From assembly GCA_036874045.1 (NCBI GenBank), contig CM072337.1:21488001-21552000 (forward strand): a stretch of DNA of 64,000 nucleotides, in the 5' to 3' direction. The notes under the pieces were generated by a model that was not told the origin of the DNA, did no database searches, and saw only the letters and a program-made list of their open reading frames with translations. The stretch is from Cymodocea nodosa (Eukaryota; Streptophyta; Magnoliopsida; Alismatales; Cymodoceaceae). A program made the translations under genes and the position numbers. Every line of letters starts with the position of its first letter. Position 1 is the stretch's first letter. Below, one piece after another: positions 11,760 through 23,552 of this stretch.

Positions 11760-12560
11760 GCTGTTTCCTTCTTTTTCTTAGTGCTCTTTCGCTTGCCCTC
11801 TAGGTATCAGAGCAAGCACTAGTCGGAAGAAATTAACGGGAAGATAGGGGAATGGTCCTTTAAAGTAAAGAGCGTTTTGGTGTAACGTACATCATAAGTG
11901 GATGGTTTTCACGATAATAACGAAAATGGCAGCTCGGTACCTTGTTGGCACACAATGTATGCGGTGATCTTGTAGTGACATTGTTCTGTCCCTTGCTTTT
12001 GATTAGAGTTTTGAAGGATTCAATAATTACTTCTAATTAACCGTTGATTGCAATGTACTCGTTAATCGATTCCTAGTCTAATTCGACTTCGATTTCTATA
12101 TTGTCGTGAATACGACACATATACATAACATCCATCATAACTGCGTATGTTTCTATCTCCACGAGACGGCAGCAACAGGTAACAGCATCCTATGCTAGAC
12201 ACAGGGGAAGGATTAAGATACTCGCTTACTCTTGGGTGTTGGGAGACAGTTTTGAACCTGCAAATTGAGTGATGATATATTGAGTTTGCGTTGACAGAAA
12301 GAGGAAGAGAATGGGAGGAGGCAAGAGAACATTGCACCCACAAGGGGGTGGGTATTCAATTTGGCTAGTCAAGGCAAGCTGTCGTTTACTTACATATGGG
12401 TATGGGGGCGAGCTTCTTGTTATATGGAGACACCATTCTTAATGAAAAGAGATGCATTCTTTAGGCATGTTCAGGGGGAAAGTGAAAATTACTCCAATCA
12501 TTGGAATAGATAAAATGGATCCCTGAGTAAAAGTCTTAACAAATTTAAAACTACATGTTA
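11760..12560. repeat. 3' flank of UGT copy 1, duplicated behind UGT copy 2
   Basis: From about 12060 to 12600 this spacer matches 17620..17818 plus 19149..19483 behind UGT copy 2. Matching landmarks include a TTGTCGTGAATACGA stretch, an ACTCTTGGGTGTTGGGA-like stretch and a GAAAATTACTCCAATCATTGG stretch. The duplication that made the UGT pair therefore included several hundred bases of 3' flank. Bases 11751..12060 are the 3' end of the RETICULATA-related gene and spacer. Confidence 0.65.
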
Positions 12561-12602
12561 AAAACATGTTATGTTCCACAAAAGAAGGGAATTAATAATT
12601 TC

Positions 12603-15396
12603 TCATAGGGTGGGCTTTGATAATGATTTCGCACTACCTTCCGAGCTCATTGTCCTTATATCCTGTATCAATCCCTGCAGGCTCCTCCAAGAAGGGCCGC
12701 CTTCTCCATCGACGCTCCTCACAACATCCCTAATCTTCTCCATGGACCTCCTCACCTCCCCGCCCCTTCCCTCCCTTCCCATCAACTCCCTCACCATTCT
12801 CTCTACAACCCCTCTCTCGCATCGGTCCTTCATGTCGAGCCTACTGTTCATGTGCTGGTCTGCAAGGAACGGCCGGCACAACATCGGCACTCCGGCATGC
12901 AAGCCCTCCAATGTCGAGTTCCACCCACTATGCGTCAGGAACCCGCCCACTGCGGGGTGTCGCAGCACCTCCTGCTGCGGCACCCAGCCCACAGCCAACC
13001 ACTTCTTCCCCACCGAGGACGATGCATCCCAGCCTTTGGTACGCACTTGCGTGAGGTCCGATCGAATGGCCCAGAGGAAGCGGTGGCCACTGTTCACGAG
13101 CCCGTGCCATAGCTCCAAAAGATCGTCCTCACTGGGCAATGCAACGCTTCCCAAGCTGACGAAGACGGTGGATTCGCGAGGTTGGCAGTCGAGCCAGGTC
13201 AGGCAAGCGGTGTCTTCCGGGTAGGTGGTGGTGGACGAGTTCGGGCTTTGGACATGGAGAGGGCCGATGGCGTAGAGCTTGGGGATGTGTCGGCGGATTT
13301 GGGTGAGAGCCAAGGACTCGAGGGAGTCGATGGTGTTGAAGATGAGGCCTCTCGCTCGAGTGGTCTTGTGGGTGACGGTCTTCACGATCTGGAGGGCACG
13401 GTCGTTGACGTCCTTGGCACGACAAAAGCTTGGTAGGTCGCGGAGGCGAAGCAAGCCTTCCATTCCCGACACGGCGTTCGTCTCTCTGTCCATGTCCACC
13501 ATACCTGATCGCAAATGATCAAATTGTAAATTATTTCCCACAAAGAAAAGATTCTAGCATTATTGGGTTTTTTTTTTATAGCGATTCTAGCATAATTGTT
13601 CGTAATGTCATTTGTTATTACAGAAAGTTATATTAGTAGCAACTTCGAAAAAGAAAAAGAAAAGTATTACAAGGACAAAAAATTACATGGTAATTGGTAT
13701 AACACATCGAATTTTAGGGAATGTAAAAATTATTATCGCCTTAAACTAATAAGTAAAACAAAGGGCCGCAGCGCGACGTATGAAAAAATAATTAATCAAG
13801 TGATCATTAACCCTTTTTTCATAAAAACAGGTGACATTTTTTTTCATTTTTAAATGTTGAAATTCTATCTTATAATCAATTGACTTATTTCTCTCTTACT
13901 TACAGCTTATTTATATACTTACAAATATATATAAGTAAATTAATTCTAAAATTATAATTAAATTTGAACTCAAAACTAATTATTAACAAGTGTAATAGTT
14001 TATTATATATAAGGTTTAATTTTTCCTCTATTTTTAATGATGAGAAAGTTTTTTAATACTTCTCCTCCTTTTTAGCATATTTATGTCTATAAGTATTTAT
14101 CAGTGAATCTACGTAAACTAGTTTTAATATTATATTAAAATTAAAAATTAATTAGTAATAAGTGGCAGAGTTCGTTATATATAAAATCTAACTTTTTTCC
14201 TTATTTTTATCGAATCTTATATGTGATGAACTCTTTCACTTAATATTAAGTAGTTTTAAGTTAAAATTTTAATATTATATCGAAGTTAATTTATGTACAT
14301 CTACTTATAGAAACTTATATGCATATAATAAACTACAAGTAAAAAAAGAACATTGAAAAAGTCTCATGTCAGTAAAAATACAGATAAAAATAGTAAAGCA
14401 AAAGTATAAATGTAAAATAAAGAAGAGTAGAGTTTCAAGGGATTTAAATTTCAATGTGAAATAATGTATTTTTTCAGAAAAGAAATTAAAATAGATTAAA
14501 ATCACGTTAAAAATACAAGAAATTTTAGTCAAAGTCAAAATAAATAAGTTCAACAAGAAATTTTATTCGAGGGAAAACTGAGAAAGTAAATCTGCAAGTT
14601 AGTTTTTTTTTTTATGTACATAATGCGCAAGTGAGTTGACCAATAGAGTCCTCATCCTCTATTTTGAAGCAATGGTTAAATACTAATTAATAAGTTTTTA
14701 ATAATATTATTATAATTATTATTCATGTTCGTTGAAATTCATAGTACTAATGATAACAAAAAAATGAAAAATATAGATGCTGCATTCAAATGGAAAATGT
14801 AATCAAGGTTGAGATGAACCAGTCTCCTCGTCATCAATCATTACTTAATCGTCATCATCTACACACATACGCCTCTACTAATAAATAAGTGAAAAATGGT
14901 TAGAACTATTACCGGGGAACGGCACGTCGCCGGCGGCGATGAGTTCCGGGATGCAGAAGTATGCCCAGAAGCTAGAGGCGCTGCTGGTGCGGAAGGCGAT
15001 GATGGGAAGCCCGGCTTCCTCGGCGACGTCGACCATGAATGACAAGAACCCATCCGCAATCACGCAGGTGAAGGGTGGAGACCCGGAAGCGAGCAGATCC
15101 CTCGCCAAGGGCGGGGCTACGTCGGTCAGCGACTCCATCAGCTCCGCCAAGCAGTCGGCCTTCCTTGGGTTGTCGTCCGCGAGTCCGTCCGGTATGGACT
15201 GGAAACGGAGGAGCGACGCCCCGTGGTGGGCGTCGCGTCGTGCGTGGCGGAGGAGGAGACGGTGATTGTGGTGGGTGTTGAGGAAGGTGACGAGGATGCC
15301 GGAGTGGGCGAGGAGGTCGGCGAAGCTGAGCATAGGGGTTAGGTGGCCTTGCGCCGGGAAGGGGAAGACGAGTACGTGGGGTGGTGTCATCTCCAT
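12603..15396 (-). CDS. UDP-glycosyltransferase (GT1), copy 1, with a nine-residue deletion
   Basis: Transfers a sugar, probably glucose, from UDP-sugar to a small lipophilic acceptor in the cytosol. Exon 1 is 14913..15396 and exon 2 is 12603..13504; the frame joins in phase 1 across a GGTAATAG donor and an ATCAG acceptor, giving 461 residues, normal for plant UGTs. Catalytic His18 lies in FPAQGHLTP and its Asp partner is likely Asp115 (CVIAD). The PSPG donor-sugar box is a full 44 residues (~335-378, WVPQQEVL to LADQ); the final Gln favours UDP-glucose. The sequence resembles UGT709/UGT85-type enzymes such as 7-deoxyloganetic acid glucosyltransferase; the acceptor is unknown. Compared with copy 2 it lacks nine residues (VEKVWGVGF) nine positions after the PSPG box, so activity is doubtful. 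The intron is AT-rich. Confidence 0.88.
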
Positions 15397-15504
15397 CCGG
15401 TCCGACACACCGGCGGTGGAACTGGTGATGTTTCTGGCATGCCATCTACCGTTTATAAATGAATAGAACAACCATTTCGCAGTGTGGTCCAGATCGCAGA
15501 CGTC

Positions 15505-16480
15505 CAATCATGCTTCAACCCATCCCGGGAAATTGTTTTTTTTTAATGCACTCAAATTATATTAATAAAAGATAAAATTCAATTATACAACTACAATTGA
15601 GAAATTAATTTAAAATACAAGAACAGTTCAACAAGTTTTAGCAAAACGAAAAAAAAAAAAAAAAAAAAAAACTAATTATTACCTACACCCTCTAATTCAT
15701 CACCCCATCTACGAAAGACGAAATTTACAAAATTTGTATTAACATCAGTATTATTTGAATTTGCGTTCCACCTCAACTGTGTTTTCCAATTAGAATGAAT
15801 TTCTTTGATAACTTCGACACTAGATCCTACAATAAAATTTCAAGAAAGCAAATTTGTATCGAATATTAAGATAATATTCATAGCAAAACCCATAAGAAAG
15901 CAGTTAAAAGTCTGTGTCATGCCATGGCATGGTTGATGAAAGGTTTGGAATATCTCAGGTTAAAATTGAAGGTAAGGAAGTTTTCATCAAGAAAAGGTTT
16001 GTTATTACTTAAAAGGAAAGTTCAGATTTCAATAACCTTAACAATCAACAAAAAAGATAATTATTAGTTTACAAATACAAGTTACAAGTAGAGCAAATGG
16101 TATTTCCAGACGAATCACGTTTAGCCAAACTTTCTTTAGTTAATAAATTATAATGAATACAAAGCCAACAAAGCACCTTAGACTTCCGAATAACTTTGTA
16201 AAGGTTACATCTATCCCCACCATTAATTAATAAAAATTTTGTAGCAAGACTTCAACCGAACAACCTTTAGAAGGGGAAGGATTCCAAAACATGACATCAC
16301 AGCCACTAGAAAAACGGATTGAATTGATAACATCAAGGAGCTTAGAAGCAAAATTATCAACATTTGAGCCCAACAGATCTAAGATTTTTCTTGCAAAAGG
16401 AAGACCAGGATGCTGCACTTGCAACTGAAATTTTAGAATTTTTAAGAATACAACGGAGACCAAGAAAGACGGAAGATGAG
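15505..16480 (-). mobile_element. 5'-truncated LINE (non-LTR retrotransposon) in the UGT copy 1 promoter
   Basis: This segment is absent from the matching place upstream of UGT copy 2 (22300..22350). On the minus strand it encodes the C-terminal zf-RVT region of a plant LINE: a stretch with NVDNFASKLLDVINSIRF and, after one frameshift, KVLCWLCIHYNLLTKESLAK followed by a CSTC pair. The coding part spans about 16030..16479. The element then has an AT-rich 3' region and ends in a short poly(A) (read as T's near 15533..15542). Target duplications were not identified. The reverse transcriptase and endonuclease parts are missing. Confidence 0.7.
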
Positions 16481-17400
16481 AGCATTGTTTTTTTTTTTAT
16501 AAAAGGCAATAATGAAAGACCTAAGAAAAAAAATGTAAGGATCTATTTTTACATATAGAAAGTGACAAAAACTAATAAAGAAGAAAATGTTAGAAAGTTC
16601 AAAAAGTGATAAATAAAAAATTACAGAAAGTTATTAGAAAATTATAATGTTTGTGTACTGACAAAAAAGTAATAGAAAATTTAGAAAGTAAAAAAATAAT
16701 AAAATATAAATAAATAACTTAAAAATATTTTCAAACATGGAAAAATTAAAAAAAATTTCTTATATATTATGAGGTTAGTATAAATTTAACATATTGTAAA
16801 AATTTATTATTATTATAATTATTTCATTTCTTTTAACATATAAATTTAACATATTACATTTTTTTAAAAAATTTTTCCTCTTCTTTATTATTTTTTTCTT
16901 TACTTTCTGTCATTTTTAAACCTTACAACTTGAGAGAAATAATAACACTATTTTTTCTTATAAAAATTTTAAAAAAAAATGATGATAAAAAGTAACATAT
17001 GTTTTTCATCATTTTCCATTAGACATAAACATAACATATTTTTTTTCACTTTCTTTTCTACTACTTTCCCTCGTACACAAGTTTCTCTTAGAATATACAA
17101 AAGTAAACAATTTAAAATAGAAGAAAAATATAAAATTTAATTATTTTTATTGTAGCTGTTTAATAATATCTTATCATTTTTTAAGTTATCACTTTCTTGC
17201 TGTTCCAATAACTGGAACCATTGTTTCGACAAGCACGTGCTGCGAGTACACTTGGACATTTTTTTATTTAGAATAAGGTTAGCCGTTAGCCTTCTTGGGT
17301 AACAGGAAATGATATTAAATTGATAAGGCCAGCTGTAAAACAGCAATACCTGACGTAGCACGCGGATTCGGACGTTCAACTTTTTCTTTCTTTAAATTTT
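16480..17400 (-). promoter_or_regulatory. Displaced original upstream region of UGT copy 1
   Basis: Two parts match the DNA upstream of copy 2. A TATA-containing piece (TTTTTATAAAAGGCAATAAT) lies near 16492..16512. A larger block lies at 17100..17380, with a G-box CACGTG at 17234..17239 and a GACGTAGCACGCGGATTCGG stretch. The DNA between them is AT-rich and without genes. The LINE at 15505..16480 separates this region from the coding start. Confidence 0.55.
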
Positions 17401-17818
17401 TTTTACCATGAAATCATGATAAAAGGAAGATTTAAATAAAATTCAACGGACAGAAAGAAAAAAAACGCATCATTCAAATGACACGATACACGAGACTTAG
17501 GTATCAATTTTCATTATCAACCTAATATTGCCTCGACGTTTAAGGAACATCTTTATCAAAGACGAAACTTTTACTTACATCGGTGAAAGAATTATTAACG
17601 AAAGAACCACGTCATTCAATTCGAATACGATTTCTAAGTTGTCGTGAATACGAGACACATGTTCAAAATATCTACCACAACTGTGTATGTTTCCGTCTCC
17701 ATGCGACGGCACATGTGACAGCAAGCTATGTTAGACGCCAAGAAGGATTGAGATGATCGCTTGCTTACACCTGGGTGTTGGGAAAGCAATGTTTGAAACC
17801 TGCAAAATGTGTGATAAT
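17400..17818. repeat. Spacer including the first part of the duplicated 3' flank of UGT copy 2
   Basis: Bases 17620..17818 match 12070..12280 behind copy 1 in the same orientation. The match breaks at 17818, where extra DNA begins, and resumes at 19149. Confidence 0.6.
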
Positions 17819-19141
17819 AAAAGGAAAATGAGAGATGGTAACATATCGCCTCAAATTATATATAAGACCGTGAAATTATTTCACCATCAGAAAGCTACGG
17901 GAAGAGGACGGAGAGAGAGGTGGAGAAAATGAGAAGAAGAAGAGATTTTAGTAAAAATTTTGGTTTATTATTTTTGTAGGTTTTAAATTTGTTAGTTAAA
18001 AATTTATATCTAACTGATCGTTCCTTTTTCATTATTGGTTATGTATGATTTTTCTTAAAATTGTTGTTCAACCTTACATATATATATTGTATTCGAGCAT
18101 GAATAGAAATTGAAAATGCATGTGTGTCTATGATTACGCTCACACTTTAGTTATTACGTTGAGATGCATTACTGTCTTAAGTTGTGGCTAATTTATTTGG
18201 AATGACTCAACGTTTATGAGATGCATTTTGGTTTTTATATTATGATGTAGCATGTATTTCTGTATTAATTACACACTTGCTTGATATATGAAAATTATGT
18301 TATTAGAGTGTGCATATAGATGTCGAATAATGCATTTGAAGATTACATTGTTTGATCTTATGCATCCATTTATCGAAATAAAATATTTAATCGAAGTCTT
18401 TGTATGATTAGATAATTATAACATGACTAGTGAATTCAACTACAAGAGTAAATCCATAATATTATATGCATAGTTATGATTTTAATGGTTGATTTTTAAA
18501 CCCAATCACTAAACATATGTATGTCCATGTCATTATATGTTAAGTCGACTTTTTGATGATTAAGTTGATTAGGTAATCTTTAGAAACAAAGATTATAAAC
18601 TAAGTCGCCTTATAAGGATTGAGTAACCAGGTAATCAACCTTTTGAATTTATGCTGCCAAGGTTAAAATGCAATCTTAGTCGAAAACTATAATTATCAAT
18701 GTAAATATATTTATTTATATTGTGCCATACTAATTATTAGTATCGCATTAATTATATTAGTTTGATGATATGATATTTTGCACCTTCTCGTATTATACAT
18801 ATATTTTGTTGTATATTTTCGACTAATGATTGAATATTTATTGAAGTATGACTCGTAAAATCCTTTTGCATTTTCTTTTAGATCCCAACACCTGTAGTTG
18901 CTAGTTGGTTTAAAAGGAAACTACTAGTATTCTAGCTGTTTGAGGCAAAGGCTAGTCTATAGTATTTCTTTCTGTTTTTGTTATAAATTTATAAGTGAAA
19001 TTTTTTTAAAATTCAATATTAATTTGGGTAAAATTGTTTAAACATCTTTAAGAGTTATTTTAATCTTACAATATTAGAGGAGATTGTTGGTATACTTTTT
19101 ATAATTGTAAATAATATTATAATATTAAAAGGCAAAAAGAA
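17819..19141. mobile_element. About 1.3-kb insertion in the 3' flank of UGT copy 2, class unknown
   Basis: Comparison with the 3' flank of copy 1 shows extra DNA starting after TGATAAT (17812..17818) and ending before TGATGAT (19142..19148). These may be an imperfect 7-bp target duplication. The insert is AT-rich, has no long open frame and no obvious terminal inverted repeats. Near its right end, GAGGAGATTGTTGGTATAC resembles the polypurine tract and LTR start of Copia elements, but no matching second LTR was found. Confidence 0.45.
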
Positions 19142-19483
19142 TGATGATAAATTGTGTATGCGATGATAGAAAGAGAAAGAAAGAGAATGGGAGAAGGCGA
19201 GAGAACGTCGCACGTATAAAGGGTGTGGGTATTTAAGTTGGCTAAGGAAGGTAAGTTGTCCTTTACGGCGAGAGCTTCTTATTATTTTCTCTTGTTGTAT
19301 GGGGACACCATTCTTGATGAAAAGAGATGATGCATTCCTTAGGCATGTTCATGGGGAAAGTGAAAATTACTCCAATCATTGGAATAAATAAAATGGATCC
19401 CTGAGTAGAAGAAGTCTTAACAAATTTAGAACTACATTTTAAAAGCATGTTATGTTCCAAAAAAGAAGGGAATTAATAATTTC

Positions 19484-22236
19484 TCATGGGGTGGGCTTTG
19501 ATAATGATTTCGCACAACCTTCCGAGCTCATTGCCCTTATATCCTGTATCAATCCCTGCAGGCTTCTCCAAGAAGAGCCACCTTCTCCATCGACGCTCCC
19601 CCTCACCACATCCCTCGTCTTCTCCACGGACCTCCTCATCTCCCCGCCCCTTCCCATCAACTCCCTCACCATTCTCTCCACCAGCCCTCTCTCGCACCGG
19701 TCCTTCATGTCGAACCCAACTCCCCAAACCTTCTCTACAAGCCTACTGTTCATGTGCTGGTCTGCAATGAACGGCCGGCACAACATCGGCACTCCGGCAT
19801 GCAAGCCCTCCAATGTCGAGTTCCACCCACTATGCGTCAGGAACCCGCCCACTGCGGGGTGTTGCAGCACCTCCTGCTGCGGCACCCAACCCACAGCCAA
19901 CCACCTCTTCTCCATTGTGGACGATGCATCCCAGCCTTCGGTACCCACTTGCGCAAGGTCCGGCCTGATGGCCCAAAGGAAGCGGTGACCGCTGTTCACA
20001 AGCCCGTGCCATATCTCCAATAGATCATTCTCACTGGGCAATGCTAAGCTTCCGAAGCCGACGAAGACGACGGATTCGCGAGGCTGGCGGTCGAGCCAGG
20101 TCAGGCAAGCAATGTCTTTTGGGTAGGTAGTGGTGGACGAGTTCGGGCTTTGGGCATGGAGAGGGCCGATGGCGTAGAGCTTGGGGATGTGTCGGCGGAT
20201 TTGGGTGAGAGCCAAGCACTCGAGGGAGTCGACGGTGTTGAAGATGAGGCCTCTCGCTCGAGTGGTCTTGTGGGTGGCGGTCTCCACCATTTGGAGGTTA
20301 CGGTTGTTGACGTCCGTGGGGCGGAAAAAGCTCGGTAGGTCGCGGAGGCGTAGCAAGCCTTCCATTCCCAGAACAGCGTTCGTCTCTTTATCCATGTCCA
20401 CCTCATCTGATTGCACAGATCATCAAATTGTAAATCATTTCCCACAAAGAAAAGATTCTAGCATTATTGTTGAATATGTCATTTGTTGTTATAGAAAGTT
20501 ATATTACTGACAACTTCGAAAAAAAATATATTACATGGTAATCGGTATAACACACAGAATCTTAAGGAACGTAAAAAATATTATCATTGAAAAAAAAGTT
20601 ATTATCGCCCTAAACTAACGAGTAAGGAAAACAAAGCGGTCGGTCGGTCGGTAGGAGCCGCCCGCAGCGCGACGTATAAAAAAATTAATCAAGTGATCAT
20701 TAACGACTTTTTCATAAAATTAGGTAACATTTTTTTTTCTTTCATTTGTAAATGTTGAAGTTATCGAAATTCTATCTTAAAATCATTTAACTTATTTTTC
20801 CCTTACTTATGACTTATTTATATATCCAAAAGTATATATAAGTGAATATGCGTAAATTAAATTTGATATTATATTGAAATTTCAACTCAAAATTAATTAG
20901 TAATAAATGGAATAGTTTATCGTATATAATGTTTAATTTTGTCCTTTTTTTTTAGGGATGTGAGACTTTTTTAATATTTCTCTTTCCTTCTCACTTATTT
21001 TTATATCTATAAGTATTAACGAGCGAATGTACGTAAACTAATTATAATTTTAATTAAAAATCAATTAATAATGAGTGAAAACCTTCATTATATATAAAGT
21101 CTAATTTTGTTCCTATTTTTATCGAATCTTGTATATAATAAACTTTTTTACTTATTATAAAATTTCAATATGATATCAAAGTTAATTTATGCATATCTAC
21201 TTATAAACAACTATAAGTATATAAATAAACTGCAAGTAATAAAAAAATATTGAAAAATTCTCACGTCGGTCAAAATAAAGGTAAAAATAATAAAGAAAAA
21301 CATAAATGTGAAATAAAGGAAGGGTAGAGTTCCAAGGAAGTTAAATTTCAATGTGAAATAATGTATTTTTTTAAGATAAGAAATTAAAATCACCACAAAT
21401 GAAGTAAAAGTACAAGGAATTTTAGTCAAAGTCAAAATAAATATGAATATTCGTGGGAAAAGTAATTTTTTTTATTTATATATACATAATGCCCAAGTGG
21501 GTTCACCATCAGAGTCGTCATTGTCCACTTCGAAGCAATGGCTAAATACTAATTAATAATAATAATAATAATATATTATTATTATTATTATTCATGAAAT
21601 TCTTAATACTAATGATTATAAAAAATGAAATGAAAAATGTAATCAAGGTTGAGATGAACCAGTCTCCTCGTCATCAATCATTACTTAATCGTCATCATCT
21701 ACACACATACGCCTCTACTAATAAATAAGTGAAAAATGGTTAGAACTATTACCGGGGAATGGCACGTCGCCGGCGGCGATGAGTTCCGGGATGCAGAAGT
21801 ATGCCCAGAAGCTAGAAGCGCTGCTGGTACGGAAGGCTATGATGGGAAGCCCGGCTTCCTCTGCGACGTCGAACATGAACGATAAGATCCCATCCGCAAT
21901 CACGCAGGTGAAGGGTGGAGACCCGGAAGCGAGCAGATCCCTCGCCAAGGGCGGGGCTACGTCGGTCAGCGACTCCATCAGCTCCGCCAAGCAGTCGGCC
22001 TTCCTTGGGTTGTCGTCCGCGAGTCCGTCCGGTATGGACTGGAAACGGAGGAGCGACGCCCCGTGGTGGGCGTCGCGTCGTGCGTGGCGGAGGAGGAGAC
22101 GGTGATTGTGGTGGGAGTTGAGGAAGGTGACAAGGATGCCGGAGTGGGCGAGGAGGTCGGCGAAGCTGAGCATGGGGGTTAGGTGGCCTTGCAACGGGCA
22201 GGGGAAGACGAGTACGTGGGGTGGTGTCATCTCCAT
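19484..22236 (-). CDS. UDP-glycosyltransferase (GT1), copy 2, apparently intact
   Basis: Tandem paralogue of copy 1 and the better candidate for a working enzyme. Exon 1 is 21753..22236 and exon 2 is 19484..20406, joined in phase 1, giving 468 residues. Catalytic His18 (FPCPLQGHLTP) and Asp115 are present. The 44-residue PSPG box runs from WVPQQEVLQHP to IADQ and its last residue is Gln. The segment after the box (HMNSRLVEKVWGVGFDMKDR) is complete here and shortened in copy 1. Exon 1 is nearly identical to copy 1 while exon 2 has diverged more. The promoter keeps a TATAAA element at about 22352..22357 and a G-box at 22557..22562. The fold is GT-B; the substrate is unknown. The closest type I recognise is UGT709/UGT85-like. 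Confidence 0.9.
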
Positions 22237-22339
22237 CCGGTCGGACTCACCAGCGGAGGAACTGGTGGTGCTTCTGACTACCATTTCCCGTTGCGGTCCA
22301 GATCACAGGCGTCCAATCACAATTCATCTACTGCCTGAG

Positions 22340-22690
22340 CATTGTCCTTTTTTATAAAAGGCAATAATAAAAGATACTTCAATTATAAAATCATAATCGA
22401 GTGAAAAATATGTAAAAAGAGTCTACAATCCGCAAAAGCAAACTATCCAAAATAGAAAGAAGATATAAAACTTAATTATTTTTATTTCTTTTTATTATTT
22501 TTTAAGTTAACACTTCCCTGCCGTCCTACACATGGTGGGAGCATTGTTCAGACAAGCACGTGGTGCGGGTAAACCTGCACCTTTTATTTGAATAAGGTTA
22601 GCCTTCTTGGGTAATAGGTCATGATATTAAAGGCTAGCTGTAAACTGACGTAGTACACGGATTCGGACGTTCCACATTTTTTTTAGGAAA
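22340..22690 (-). promoter_or_regulatory. Upstream region of UGT copy 2 with TATA box and G-box
   Basis: TTTATAAA at 22351..22358 lies about 115 bases before the ATG. CACGTG at 22557..22562 lies about 320 bases before it. The block 22480..22680 matches 17100..17390 (copy 1) and 26000..26290 (copy 3), marking it as the ancestral promoter of the cluster. G-boxes bind bZIP and bHLH factors in plants. Confidence 0.55.
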
Positions 22691-23376
22691 GAAATTGATA
22701 CATATATATTTATATAAGAAACATAAGTTCTACGTCATTTACCTCAATTAATCTATCTTAACCCTTCTTCTCTTGGTACATCACGTGGTATCGTAACTTT
22801 TTTTATAAACTTTAAATAAATAATTCTTTCTTTCTTTTCTTGGTATCGATCACTACATCTAGAATTTTCAAAAAAAAATTGATACTATTCATCGGACATT
22901 CTTATTTCCTCGTTGAAAATTCTAATCAATAGTATTAGAAGAATCTAATTGGCTTTTCTTATTAAATAATAATAAATAAATAAATTTTAAAAATAAAAAA
23001 TAAAAAATAATAATCAAGGTGCCATTTATGCATTAATCAATAATAAAAATGTAATGATCAATAAAATACAAATTTTGGACTAATAAATTGAAAATCTTAC
23101 AAAAATAATAAATTGGAAATTGTTTGGATTTAATTTTAAATTAATTAATTAATTAAACGAAAATTCTAGAAGTAGGGATTGGTTAAAAAATAAAATAAGA
23201 TTCCGATCGGAATTTAGGATGATTGGAAATTTGTTTTTTTCTTTTTTAATCGATCCCTACGTCTGGAATATTAAAAAAAATGAAAATTTCAGAAATTTTG
23301 ATACTATTTATCGAAAATTTCAATTCCTTCGTTAGAAATTCCAATATCGGAAGAATCTAATTGACTTCCCTTACTA

Positions 23377-23410
<34 letters not shown>

Positions 23411-23550
23411 TAAACATAATAAATTTAAAAATTATAATAATATTTTTATTCAAAGTGTGGGGTGGAAGGCCTCGCCGATGCCGCCGAACGACTCGCCCAC
23501 GTTCCCCACTAACGCGGACTTCACTCACGTGAGCGGATAGTCACGTTGAG
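22690..23550. other. AT-rich spacer between UGT copy 2 and the UGT pseudogene
   Basis: Mostly AT-rich with an (AAT)n microsatellite at about 23380..23408. A short GC-rich patch at 23460..23530 reads on the minus strand as about 24 codons (ending GGIGEAFHPTL and a stop). It does not match UGT and I do not recognise it. Confidence 0.45.
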
Positions 23551-23552
23551 AT

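Noticed and set aside
12571..13224. Plus-strand frame of 217 codons
   Set aside because: It is the antisense of UGT exon 2, which has a full PSPG box on the minus strand.
14972..15445. Minus-strand Pro/Arg-rich frame of 157 codons
   Set aside because: It is an out-of-frame shadow of UGT exon 1.
17077..17100. Copia-like polypurine tract suggesting an LTR element upstream of UGT copy 2
   Set aside because: No matching LTR pair was found; the DNA is explained as the UGT upstream block.
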